Source of the DNA: a bacterium
GTDB lineage: Bacteria > Bacillota_I > Bacilli_A > RFN20 > CAG-826
Length of the DNA: 9,625 bases
NCBI GenBank assembly: GCA_019421105.1
Contig: JAHZFY010000042.1
Span: 1-9,625 of the forward strand
Direction of reading: 5' to 3'
Positions 1 to 6,145 of the stretch are shown one piece after another. Within the stretch, counting starts at the first letter, position 1; every line of letters begins with the position of its first letter. A model generated the notes under the pieces. The model saw only the letters and a list, made by a program, of their open reading frames with translations, had not been told where the DNA came from and searched no databases. A program made the translations under genes and the position numbers.

Positions 1-555
1 ACGATTTCAGGTCCATTAGTTGTCCAAGATAAAGACATTCAAGATAAAAATGTAATGGAAAATGTTAAAAAGCATATCGACTATCCATTGTTAATAAAAG
101 GTGTATATGGTTCATTAGGACTAAATATGATGTATGTAAATAACGATGAAGAGTTTTTATTTGCTTATAACAAGATGAAATCTCAGCCATTGCTTTTCCA
201 AGAATACATCACTTCAAGCTATGGTAGATCTATTCGTTGTTTGGTTTGTGATAAAAAATTAATTGGTGCTTTCGAAAGATATAATCCAAATGATTTTCGC
301 TCAAATTTTCATGATGGCGCGGATTCTAAACCAATTGAACTAAGTAAAAAATACATCGATTTTGTTGAAAAAATTATAGACGAATTAAATATAGATTATG
401 CGGGTGTAGATTTATTATTTGGCGAAAAAGATGAACCGATATTATGCGAAATAAATTCTAACTCATTTTTTAAAGAATTTGAAAAAGTGACCGGCATAAA
501 TGTTGCTTATTTATTTGCAAAGATGGTAATTAAAAAAGTAAACAATCTAAAGTAA
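1..555 (+). CDS. RimK-like ATP-grasp ligase, 5'-truncated
   Basis: The frame is open from the first base to TAA at 553-555, so the gene starts upstream of the window; the ATG at 55 is internal. The 184 visible residues match the C-terminal two thirds of the RimK/glutathione-synthetase ATP-grasp fold. This family uses ATP to make an acyl-phosphate on a carboxylate and then joins it to an amine. Visible elements (fragment numbering) are the ATP-binding Lys33 with the glycine loop G34-V-Y-G-S-L-G40, the adenine hinge FQEYI, an arginine strand (RSIRCLV), FRSN at 99-102, and metal ligands Asp137 (AGVDLL), Glu150 and Asn152 (CEIN). Classical RimK proteins have NSSPGLEGIE after the last strand; here it reads NSNSFFKEFE, so the acceptor pocket may differ. 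RimK itself adds glutamate to ribosomal protein S6, but relatives use many substrates, so the substrate here is open. The fold is sure and the function is not. Confidence 0.88.
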   Translation, partial: TISGPLVVQDKDIQDKNVMENVKKHIDYPLLIKGVYGSLGLNMMYVNNDEEFLFAYNKMKSQPLLFQEYITSSYGRSIRCLVCDKKLIGAFERYNPNDFRSNFHDGADSKPIELSKKYIDFVEKIIDELNIDYAGVDLLFGEKDEPILCEINSNSFFKEFEKVTGINVAYLFAKMVIKKVNNLK

Positions 556-560
556 AAATA

Positions 561-569
561 TGGTAAAAT
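561..569 (+). promoter_or_regulatory. Candidate extended -10 promoter for the phosphoesterase operon
   Basis: TGG followed by TAAAAT (564-569) fits an extended -10 element (TGn plus a hexamer differing from TATAAT at one base). It lies in the 20-bp gap after the ATP-grasp gene. The usual +1 position, seven bases past the hexamer, falls on the A of the ATG at 576, which would give a leaderless message. No -35 box is seen and no Shine-Dalgarno precedes the ATG. Read-through from the upstream gene is the alternative. Confidence 0.4.
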
Positions 570-575
570 CTAGAT

Positions 576-1667
576 ATGAAATTATATCGACACGCTATTG
601 TTAGTTTAACTTTGATGAGTTTAGCTTGTAGTTGTTCTTATCAAGGCATTCATTATCCAAGTAAAGACTATGTCTTAGAAATGACTTATAATGATCAATT
701 TTTAATTTGCCAATTAGGGGATATTCACCTTTCTAGAGCGTCTTATCTACAAAGAGATTTTGAATATATTGAAAAGGCTATTAAATCCTATTCACTTGCT
801 AATGGGATTCCATATGAAATGGGCAAACCAAATCTTTTAATCTTGAGCGGGGATACTTTTATGAATGCGACTAAAGATGTTGTCATTCAAGCTTTTGATT
901 TTTTTGATTCTTTAAATATTCCTTATGCTTTCACTTATGGTAATCATGATTTACAAGGAAGCTATGCTCCTAATTTTATTAAAGAAGAATTAAAAAAATC
1001 TGAAAACGCTGTCTTTGTTGATTTAGATAACGATGATGTTTATGGAAATTCTAATTATGTTATCGATTTAAAACACATGGATAAGTCCATGTTTCAAATA
1101 TACATTATGGACTCTAATTCATTTATTTTTTCAGGTTATGATACATTCCATGATGATCAAGTTGAGTGGTATGAAAGAATGGTGAACCATTTTAAAGAAT
1201 TAAATGGTGGTGTTACTTCTCCTTCATTAGCTTTTTTCCATATCCCAACTTTAGAATTCGAATTAGCTATCAATGAATTTGGCGCGAAGATGAATGAGAC
1301 AAAAAAAGACGAATTTAATTATTGTCTATATAAAGAAAGTGTTAGCTACGCAAATGAAAACTCCGAATTAGTTAATAAAATGTTTGAACTTAATTCTACA
1401 GTTGGAATCGGAGTAAGCCACGACCATGTTAATTCATGTGATCTTTGGTACTATGGAGAATATGATCATCCTATTAGACTGATCTATGGTAATAAGGTGA
1501 CCGATAACATCTATTATGATGAAGAAATGATTGGAGCCACATTTTATACTTTAAATGAAACCACACCTACTCTTGATGCTTCCACAAATAAAAAATCTTA
1601 TTTTACTTTAACAAAAATTTTATCCCGCTATGAGGATGACGAGGTTGAAATTGAATGGGAAAGATAA
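576..1667 (+). CDS. Calcineurin-like metallophosphoesterase, putative lipoprotein
   Basis: A 363-residue protein with the five metal-binding blocks of the calcineurin-like phosphoesterase superfamily in order: GDIH (48-51), GD (92-93), GNHD (122-125), the His in FFHIP (222) and HDHVN (282-286). The HDHVN block, followed by a tyrosine-rich stretch and LIYGN, resembles the Dcr2-like subgroup. The usual GHDH reads SHDH here, with the metal-binding histidines kept. The N-terminus is basic, then hydrophobic, then has a Cys cluster (LACSC; Cys18 and Cys20). This suggests a lipoprotein signal, although the residues before either Cys are a weak lipobox. If it is real, the enzyme faces the outside of the membrane. 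Family members cleave phosphomonoesters or diesters with two metal ions; no substrate can be named. The start at 576 keeps the whole signal sequence. It overlaps the next gene by 13 bp, suggesting coupled expression with that membrane protein. Confidence 0.88.
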   Translation: MKLYRHAIVSLTLMSLACSCSYQGIHYPSKDYVLEMTYNDQFLICQLGDIHLSRASYLQRDFEYIEKAIKSYSLANGIPYEMGKPNLLILSGDTFMNATKDVVIQAFDFFDSLNIPYAFTYGNHDLQGSYAPNFIKEELKKSENAVFVDLDNDDVYGNSNYVIDLKHMDKSMFQIYIMDSNSFIFSGYDTFHDDQVEWYERMVNHFKELNGGVTSPSLAFFHIPTLEFELAINEFGAKMNETKKDEFNYCLYKESVSYANENSELVNKMFELNSTVGIGVSHDHVNSCDLWYYGEYDHPIRLIYGNKVTDNIYYDEEMIGATFYTLNETTPTLDASTNKKSYFTLTKILSRYEDDEVEIEWER

Positions 1668-2623
1668 AAGACATGTTTGCTCTTTCTAAACAAAAGATGA
1701 TGATCGCTGGCATCTTATGTGCTACCGTAGGTTTTTTATTAGTGTCTTTATCAACTTTTTATGCTGTCAGATTAGCGCTTCCAATGATTACATATTTTGG
1801 AAGGACTACTTTGTATACCCTTCCTAGTTTTTTTACCTATATTACGCCTTTGCTTATTTTTTATTTCCTTTGCGTTATCATGTTTACAAAGGTAAGCAAT
1901 AAAAGAATTATATTCATGCGTGTATTGGGATTGCTACTATTATTCATTTCTATATTCGATATAGTTGCCATTTCTTTTTCAATTGTCTTTGTATTTGATG
2001 GACAACTTTTTGTTAAAAATATGACACCAATGTTTTGTTTAGATATTATAGTTTTCAATTCTCTTTATTTATTGATGTCAATAATCATAATCCTTTATGC
2101 ACATTTTGATAAAAAATATACGCTTACAAAATACACTTTAAAATATGTATTTAATAAAAAAGATTTCGTTTTAGCAGCAATTTTATTGCCATTTGGTGCC
2201 TATTTTTTAGGAGAATGTCTATATGGAATCAAATTTTTGTTTGATGGCTTCATCGATCCAAATGTTGGATTGATTATTCCACATTATTTGTCATTTATTT
2301 TATTTTCTACCATGTGTGGAGTGTATGTTGGATATAAATTTATTGATGACAAAAAGAAAAAAACTAAATTTCAAATAAACTCTTTGATCATTTTATTTTG
2401 CATTAATGTGATTATTTATTCTTGGTTGATTATTGGCTATGTAAGTAATCCTTATGTTGTCGCTACATCTTTACAATGGGAATATGAAATTGGGTTGGCT
2501 ATAAAAATGCCTATTGGAATCATTGTGATGGGTTGTTTAAATATCATCCCATGTTTTATTTGCTTATTTAACTTAATTTTTAAAAAGAAAGTGTTTGATA
2601 AAAAATCATATGAACAAGAATAA
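1655..2623 (+). CDS. Unrecognised membrane protein, about eight spans
   Basis: A 322-residue, very hydrophobic protein that I cannot assign to a family. Hydrophobic segments lie at roughly residues 16-38, 56-77, 85-114, 127-149, 170-190, 205-228, 241-263 and 285-309. There is a Lys-rich loop at 231-239 and a charged C-terminal tail (KKK...KKSYEQE). By the positive-inside rule both the loop and the tail would be cytoplasmic, but I have not modelled this. The ATG at 1655 overlaps the phosphoesterase gene by 13 bp and has GAGG at 1641-1644, ten bases upstream. A second ATG at 1673 would also give an intact protein and is the main alternative start. The end overlaps the pseudouridine synthase start by 14 bp, so the gene is the middle of a three-gene chain. 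Partnership with the phosphoesterase is inference from coupling alone. No catalytic or transport motif is visible. Confidence 0.85.
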   Translation: MGKIKDMFALSKQKMMIAGILCATVGFLLVSLSTFYAVRLALPMITYFGRTTLYTLPSFFTYITPLLIFYFLCVIMFTKVSNKRIIFMRVLGLLLLFISIFDIVAISFSIVFVFDGQLFVKNMTPMFCLDIIVFNSLYLLMSIIIILYAHFDKKYTLTKYTLKYVFNKKDFVLAAILLPFGAYFLGECLYGIKFLFDGFIDPNVGLIIPHYLSFILFSTMCGVYVGYKFIDDKKKKTKFQINSLIILFCINVIIYSWLIIGYVSNPYVVATSLQWEYEIGLAIKMPIGIIVMGCLNIIPCFICLFNLIFKKKVFDKKSYEQE

Positions 2624-3527
2624 AAAAAGATTTAATAACTACTCCAAAGAATATCTAGGTAGAAAAGAATACGTCGTTAAAGATTCAACTACTCTTTTAG
2701 AATTCTTATTAAAGAATATTCAAGGGCAAGGAAGAAATGCTATAAAAGGATTGTTATCTCACCACTTGGTCAGCGTTAATGGTGCAATGGTATCGCAATT
2801 TGATTTTCCTTTACATAAAGAAGATGTCGTAATCATTACAAATAGACCAATAGCAAATGCTCATAAAAAAAATGATTTGGATATCATTTATGAAGATGAA
2901 GAAATGATCGTCATCAATAAACCATCAGGATTGCTAACAATTGCATCCGATAAAGAAAAAGGTAAAACCGCTTATCGCAAAATTAGTGATTACTTGTTAA
3001 GCAAAGATAAAAAACTAAGACCATATGTCGTTCATAGAATCGATGAAGATACATCTGGTGTTTTGATGATGGTAAAAAATCACGATTTAAAAGAATCATT
3101 TCAAAATAATTGGAATGAATTAGTTTTAGATCGTGGGTATTACGCAGTGGTTGAAGGACAACTAAATAAAAAAGAAGGTACTATTAAATCGTATTTAAAA
3201 GAAAACAAACTAAATTTGATGTATTCAAGCAATGACAAAGTTCACGGTAAATTATCGATTACACATTATAAAGTCTTAAAAGAAAACGATGATTATTCTT
3301 TGCTTGACGTTCATATTGATTCAGGAAGAAAAAATCAAATTCGTGTTCATATGGGTGATATTAAACATAATATAATCGGCGATGATAAATACGGCCATCC
3401 TAAAAACCCGATTGGAAGATTAGGACTTCACGCCTATCGATTGACGATAAAACATCCTTTGACAGGCAAGGTTTTAAAATTTGAAACAAAAATGCCAAGT
3501 GAATTTTTAAAATTAATAAAAAAGTAA
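2610..3527 (+). CDS. RluA-family RNA pseudouridine synthase with S4 domain
   Basis: A 305-residue enzyme that turns selected uridines of RNA into pseudouridine; close relatives RluD and RluC act on 23S rRNA and others on tRNA. Residues about 26-75 form an S4-type RNA-binding domain (LLEFLLKN through VSVNG to DVVII). The catalytic domain follows, with the entry strand VINKPSG (about 102-108), the family signature HRIDEDTSG (142-150) with catalytic Asp145, GRKNQIRVH (239-247), GDDKYG (257-262) and LHA. Members commonly have GRTHQIRVH, so the KN variant marks a subfamily. The length is normal for the S4-containing group. I start at ATG 2610 rather than the in-frame TTG at 2595. ATG 2610 lies inside the end of the preceding gene, and no good Shine-Dalgarno is seen, so translation is probably coupled. 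The exact RNA target cannot be read from sequence. Confidence 0.93.
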   Translation: MNKNKKRFNNYSKEYLGRKEYVVKDSTTLLEFLLKNIQGQGRNAIKGLLSHHLVSVNGAMVSQFDFPLHKEDVVIITNRPIANAHKKNDLDIIYEDEEMIVINKPSGLLTIASDKEKGKTAYRKISDYLLSKDKKLRPYVVHRIDEDTSGVLMMVKNHDLKESFQNNWNELVLDRGYYAVVEGQLNKKEGTIKSYLKENKLNLMYSSNDKVHGKLSITHYKVLKENDDYSLLDVHIDSGRKNQIRVHMGDIKHNIIGDDKYGHPKNPIGRLGLHAYRLTIKHPLTGKVLKFETKMPSEFLKLIKK

Positions 3528-3530
3528 TTT

Positions 3531-3550
3531 TATAATTTAATTATATTTTT
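3531..3550 (+). terminator. Weak AT-only hairpin plus T-run after the pseudouridine synthase
   Basis: TATAAT (3531-3536), loop TTA, ATTATA (3540-3545), then TTTTT lies three bases after the stop of the pseudouridine synthase gene. The shape fits an intrinsic terminator, but the six pairs are all A-T and the surroundings are AT-rich, so chance is a serious alternative. The left arm is also a perfect -10 hexamer and could belong to a promoter for the next gene. Confidence 0.2.
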
Positions 3551-3557
3551 CATGTAT

Positions 3558-3563
3558 TAAAAT
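3558..3563 (+). promoter_or_regulatory. Candidate -10 box for the DUF1538/P-II operon
   Basis: TAAAAT ends eight bases before the ATG at 3572. A start site at the usual distance (near 3570) would leave a leader of about two bases. No convincing -35 box and no Shine-Dalgarno are present. The TATAAT at 3531-3536 is an alternative that would give a leader of about 29 bases, still without a Shine-Dalgarno. Confidence 0.3.
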
Positions 3564-3571
3564 ATAAACGT

Positions 3572-5146
3572 ATGAATTCTTTAAATCGCTTAGCGAAAAG
3601 TTTTTTAACATCGAGTTTATCTATCTTACCAATAGTCTTTATTATTTTAATTTTGTCTTTAAGTGGTTTGACGCCACTTCCTGGAGGGTATGATTATTTA
3701 TTATTATTTGTTGCTTGTTTAGCTTTGATTATAGGGTTGACAATTTTTAATATTGGTTCTTCTAGAAGTTTATCAAAAGTTGGTGAGCATATGGGCTCAA
3801 GCCTTTCTAAACAAAAAAATATTTGGATAGTAGTTATTGTTACAATTTTATTAGGCGCATTAGTTACTTGCGCTGAACCATCTATAATGATTTTATCTAC
3901 TCAAACTCCTTTACCTGGTTGGTTATTGATTTTATTAATATCTTTAGGTGTAGGAATATTTGTGGCGATTGGTGTAGTAAGAATAATCAAACATCAATCT
4001 TTAAAGTTATGGCTTTTAGGGCTACACGCTCTTACTTTTGCGTTGGCTATATTAATAGATAAAAAAGAGTTCATGCCATTAATTTGGGATACGGGTGGAG
4101 CAACTACTGGTAGCGCAACCGTTCCATTTTTATTAGCGTTAGGTGCAGGTGTTGCAGCCGTTAGAGGCGGAAAACATTCAAAAGAAGATAGTTTTGGTTT
4201 GATTGCAATAAGTTCTATTGGTCCTGTTTTGATGATGGTTATAATGGTAATTTTTGTTAAGACTGGCGCAAAGGAATATTCGCCTAGTGTCGTCGAAGAA
4301 TTGTGCAATAACCCAAATATCTGGATGCGTTTTCAAAACCAATTAATACCTCTTTTTAACGATGATGGTCAAATCGTTTCTTATGGTGTGCTTTTAGAAG
4401 TTATCATGGCATTAGCACCAATAATGATCGTGTTTTTCATCTATCAATCCATTTATATCAAACTTCCAAAACAAGAAATTATTAGAATTATTTTTGGCTT
4501 TATTTTTGCTTATTTTGGATTGGTAATATTTTTAACCGCTATTAAAGGTGCTATGATGCCATTTGGAAATTTTGTTGGAAAAAAATTAGGGCAATCTGCT
4601 TATTGGATAATAATTTTGATTTGCTTTTTAATTGGTCTAGTAACAATTATTTGTGAACCTGCAACTCATGTTTTAACAAAGCAAATTGAAACGGTTTCTG
4701 ATGGTGGTATTTCACGATTAGCGGTTTTATTAGCTTTATCTATTGGCGTTGGCATATCTATTGGATTAAGCGGCATAAGAGCCATATTTAAATTCGATAT
4801 TTTATATTACATTGTTCCTGGCTATATCATAGCATTAGGGTTAACGTTTATATGTCCTGGTTTATTTAGCGCATTAGCGTTTGATTCAGGCGGAGTTGCA
4901 TCTGGTCCAATGACTGTTTCTTTTGTAATGCCAGTAATTATTGGAGTGGCAATTGAAACATCTTCAAGTATGGAAGAAGCAAATGTTATGGGTAATGCAT
5001 ATGGTGTTATTGCAATGGTCGCGTTAACTCCAATTATCACTTTGCAAGTTTTAGGTGTGATACAAAAAATTAAGACTGAAAGAAGACTCGCTATGTATAA
5101 ACATAAATATATGCATATCAATGATAATGAAGTCATTCATTTTTAA
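3572..5146 (+). CDS. Tandem DUF1538 membrane protein, likely cation transporter
   Basis: A 524-residue polytopic membrane protein of two homologous halves, each a DUF1538 domain. The first half has GLTIF (55-59), a CAEP motif (100-103), the loop DTGGATTG (173-180) and IGP (216-218). The second half repeats these as GLVIF (316-320), CEP (361-363), DSGGVASG (438-445) and LTP (485-487), so the copies run in the same order about 260-270 residues apart. The buried acidic residues (Glu102, Asp173, Glu362, Asp438) and the Gly-rich loops beside them are plausible ion-binding sites. I recall a two-gene DUF1538 pair (UmpA/UmpB) from a halophile reported as a sodium(lithium, potassium)/proton antiporter; this protein would be a natural fusion of such a pair, but transport here is inference. 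The C-terminal tail is charged and probably cytoplasmic. Two P-II-like genes follow immediately, pointing to regulation by nucleotide-sensing subunits. Confidence 0.88.
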   Translation: MNSLNRLAKSFLTSSLSILPIVFIILILSLSGLTPLPGGYDYLLLFVACLALIIGLTIFNIGSSRSLSKVGEHMGSSLSKQKNIWIVVIVTILLGALVTCAEPSIMILSTQTPLPGWLLILLISLGVGIFVAIGVVRIIKHQSLKLWLLGLHALTFALAILIDKKEFMPLIWDTGGATTGSATVPFLLALGAGVAAVRGGKHSKEDSFGLIAISSIGPVLMMVIMVIFVKTGAKEYSPSVVEELCNNPNIWMRFQNQLIPLFNDDGQIVSYGVLLEVIMALAPIMIVFFIYQSIYIKLPKQEIIRIIFGFIFAYFGLVIFLTAIKGAMMPFGNFVGKKLGQSAYWIIILICFLIGLVTIICEPATHVLTKQIETVSDGGISRLAVLLALSIGVGISIGLSGIRAIFKFDILYYIVPGYIIALGLTFICPGLFSALAFDSGGVASGPMTVSFVMPVIIGVAIETSSSMEEANVMGNAYGVIAMVALTPIITLQVLGVIQKIKTERRLAMYKHKYMHINDNEVIHF

Positions 5147-5154
5147 GGGGTGAT
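5145..5154 (+). promoter_or_regulatory. Shine-Dalgarno that sets the start of the first P-II-like gene
   Basis: AAGGGGTGAT overlaps the TAA of the DUF1538 gene and lies four bases before the ATG at 5159 (about seven from the G-run). GGTGAT is fully complementary to the 16S rRNA tail. This favours ATG 5159 over the in-frame GTG at 5150, which lies inside the site itself. Confidence 0.8.
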
Positions 5155-5158
5155 TAAC

Positions 5159-5545
5159 ATGGCTAGATTAAAAAGAAACACTAACACTGATAAACCTTTT
5201 GAAAAGACTCACGATATCAAAAAGATGTCCTTATTTATTACTATTGTCAATAAAGGACAAGGTAACGCTATCGTTAAGCTTTTCGAACAATTTGATTGTG
5301 CCTGTTCTTTTATACATCGCGGTGAAGGAACTGCTAGCGAATCCATCTATGATTTATTAGGTCTACAAGATAATAGAAAAGATGTTATATTTTCAATAAT
5401 TAAAAATGAAAATAGCGAAGAACTAAAAAAAGAAATAGAATCGTTTTTTAGGATTAATAAAAAGAACAAAGGTATTGCTATGAGAATAGCTTTAAGCAGT
5501 GTTGTTGGAATAAATGTTTATCGCTTTTTAGCAAATGATTTTTAA
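5159..5545 (+). CDS. P-II-like signalling protein, first copy
   Basis: A 128-residue small protein of the P-II (GlnB/GlnK-like) ferredoxin-like fold. The core begins near residue 23 with the strand SLFITIVNKGQG. GEGTASESIYDLLGL (55-69) follows, then a strand with VIFSII, a helix, and the B-loop region KNKGIAMRI...SSVVG (102-117), which in P-II proteins contacts nucleotide phosphates. Compared with classical GlnB it lacks the long T-loop and its modified tyrosine, so uridylylation is unlikely. The first 22 residues are a basic, Lys/Arg/Thr-rich extension not seen in the second copy. It follows the DUF1538 transporter gene with overlapping stop and Shine-Dalgarno, and is followed 13 bases later by a second P-II-like gene. 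By analogy with GlnK-AmtB and SbtB-SbtA, it probably binds the cytoplasmic face of the transporter. The ligand is unknown. Confidence 0.85.
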   Translation: MARLKRNTNTDKPFEKTHDIKKMSLFITIVNKGQGNAIVKLFEQFDCACSFIHRGEGTASESIYDLLGLQDNRKDVIFSIIKNENSEELKKEIESFFRINKKNKGIAMRIALSSVVGINVYRFLANDF

Positions 5546-5549
5546 GGAG
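5544..5549 (+). promoter_or_regulatory. Shine-Dalgarno that sets the start of the second P-II-like gene
   Basis: AAGGAG overlaps the TAA of the first P-II-like gene and lies nine bases before ATG 5559. This favours 5559 over the in-frame ATG at 5535, which is inside the upstream gene and lacks a site. The stop/Shine-Dalgarno overlap repeats the arrangement one gene upstream and implies co-translation. Confidence 0.85.
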
Positions 5550-5558
5550 AAACTAAAT

Positions 5559-5879
5559 ATGGAAAACAATGAAAAATTTAATTTAATCGTAGCAATTGTC
5601 GACGCTGGTTTTACCGATTTAGTTATGGATGCTGCAAGAGATCATGGTGCAAGAGGCGGTACAGTTTTACACGCTAGAGGAACCGGAAATAAAGAAATTG
5701 AAGAAAAGTTTGGAATTATTATAAATTCCGAAAAAGAAATGGTATTTATTTTAGTAAATGAAAAGATTTGTGATGATATATTAAAGGCCATCAATGAAGC
5801 AGCAGGACTCAATACAAAAGGAAGAGGTATAGCGTTTTCTTTACCATGTGAAGATGTCTGCGGACTAAAATTTGAATAA
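5559..5879 (+). CDS. P-II-like signalling protein, second copy
   Basis: A 106-residue P-II-like protein, close to the 112 residues usual for GlnB. The order is: first strand NLIVAIVDAG (8-17), helix FTDLVMDAARDHGA, the conserved turn GARGGTVLHARGTG (30-43), a short replacement for the T-loop (KEIEEKFGI), strand EMVFILV, a helix, then the B-loop TKGRGIAFSLP (86-96) and closing strand EDVCGL. The GxGxAF-LP arrangement matches the P-II nucleotide pocket better than the first copy does. The tyrosine uridylylated in enteric GlnB has no counterpart, so control by a GlnD-type enzyme is unlikely. Annotation pipelines usually call this type a P-II family nitrogen regulator, but no nitrogen gene (amtB, glnA, glnD) is in the window. 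Its position as last gene after the DUF1538 protein and the other P-II copy suggests a heteromeric or paired sensor for that transporter. Confidence 0.88.
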   Translation: MENNEKFNLIVAIVDAGFTDLVMDAARDHGARGGTVLHARGTGNKEIEEKFGIIINSEKEMVFILVNEKICDDILKAINEAAGLNTKGRGIAFSLPCEDVCGLKFE

Positions 5880-5906
5880 AATCATCGATAAATACTTTTA
5901 TTTAAA

Positions 5907-5923
5907 TTGTTTATTTTAAACAA
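5907..5923. terminator. Possible bidirectional terminator between convergent genes
   Basis: TTGTTTA, loop TTT, TAAACAA is a perfect 7-bp inverted repeat between the second P-II-like gene and the convergent 41-codon gene, whose stop codon lies inside it. Flanking T-runs are short (TTT on the minus strand) and the stem has a single G-C pair, so termination would be weak. A second AT-only repeat (TAAATA/TATTTA, 5889-5904) lies just before it. Location supports the call better than stability does. Confidence 0.3.
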
Positions 5924-6036
5924 AATGTCATGTATGTAGGAATGCAAATAATTTCATTTTCTTTAATCGATATATTTTTAGGATGAATAATATATGCTTT
6001 CTCTCCACAGGCTTCAATTTTTCTTTTAAACATCAT
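5911..6036 (-). CDS. Small unrecognised protein, 41 residues
   Basis: The minus-strand frame starts with two ATG codons (6036-6031) and ends with TAA at 5913-5911. The product has 41 residues and begins MMFKRKIEACGEKAY. GAGGT (6048-6044) lies eight bases upstream of the first ATG, one of the better Shine-Dalgarno sites here, and is the main reason to call it a gene. The protein is basic at its N-terminus, has three cysteines (10, 31, 39), no membrane span and no signal peptide. A short turn (HPKNISIKENEIICIP) separates likely beta strands. It matches no family I recognise. It lies about 110 bases downstream of bipA on the same strand and may be transcribed with it or from its own weak promoter. 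A decayed remnant of a larger gene is possible, but the intact frame and ribosome site argue for a functional short gene. Confidence 0.55.
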   Translation of the reverse strand: MMFKRKIEACGEKAYIIHPKNISIKENEIICIPTYMTFCLK

Positions 6037-6043
6037 ATTCACT

Positions 6044-6048
6044 ACCTC
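6044..6048 (-). promoter_or_regulatory. Shine-Dalgarno of the 41-codon gene
   Basis: On the minus strand GAGGT lies eight bases before the ATG at 6036, inside an otherwise AT-rich gap. It favours the first of the two adjacent ATG codons, since the second would be eleven bases away. Confidence 0.6.
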
Positions 6049-6101
6049 ATATCAAAATACGCAATATAATTTTAGATGAAAAACCAAAAAAACGCATATT
6101 G

Positions 6102-6119
6102 AAAAAAGTAGAACACTTT
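6102..6119 (-). terminator. Weak hairpin and T-run after bipA
   Basis: On the minus strand AAAGTG, loop TTC, TACTTT forms a 6-bp stem counting one G-U pair. It is followed by three more T residues and sits 26 bases after the bipA stop. The position fits a terminator, but the stem is weak and read-through to the 41-codon gene is likely. Confidence 0.28.
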
Positions 6120-6145
6120 ATAAAAAGCAAACTCAATAAAGTACA

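Noticed and set aside
1861..2058. 65-codon minus-strand frame inside the eight-span membrane protein gene
   Set aside because: It is low-complexity shadow coding with no Shine-Dalgarno; the plus-strand frame has coherent membrane spans and operon overlaps.
3994..4308. Long minus-strand frames within the DUF1538 gene (also 4822-5136)
   Set aside because: They are opposite-strand shadows of a hydrophobic coding region, with no ribosome site, no recognisable domain and a strong gene on the other strand.
5150..5158. GTG start adding three residues to the first P-II-like gene
   Set aside because: The GTG lies inside the Shine-Dalgarno itself; ATG 5159 has ideal spacing.
5535..5558. Upstream ATG adding eight residues to the second P-II-like gene
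   Set aside because: It lies inside the first P-II-like gene without a ribosome site, whereas AAGGAG precedes ATG 5559 at nine bases.
6065..6070. Perfect TATAAT on the plus strand facing the 3' end of typA
   Set aside because: No -35 box, no extended -10 and no downstream plus-strand gene; such hexamers are frequent by chance in gaps this AT-rich.
5880..6145. Searched the largest gap for a tRNA, riboswitch or structured RNA
   Set aside because: Only short AT-rich stems are present, with no cloverleaf, T-box or conserved riboswitch core; the coding signal at 5911-6036 explains most of it.
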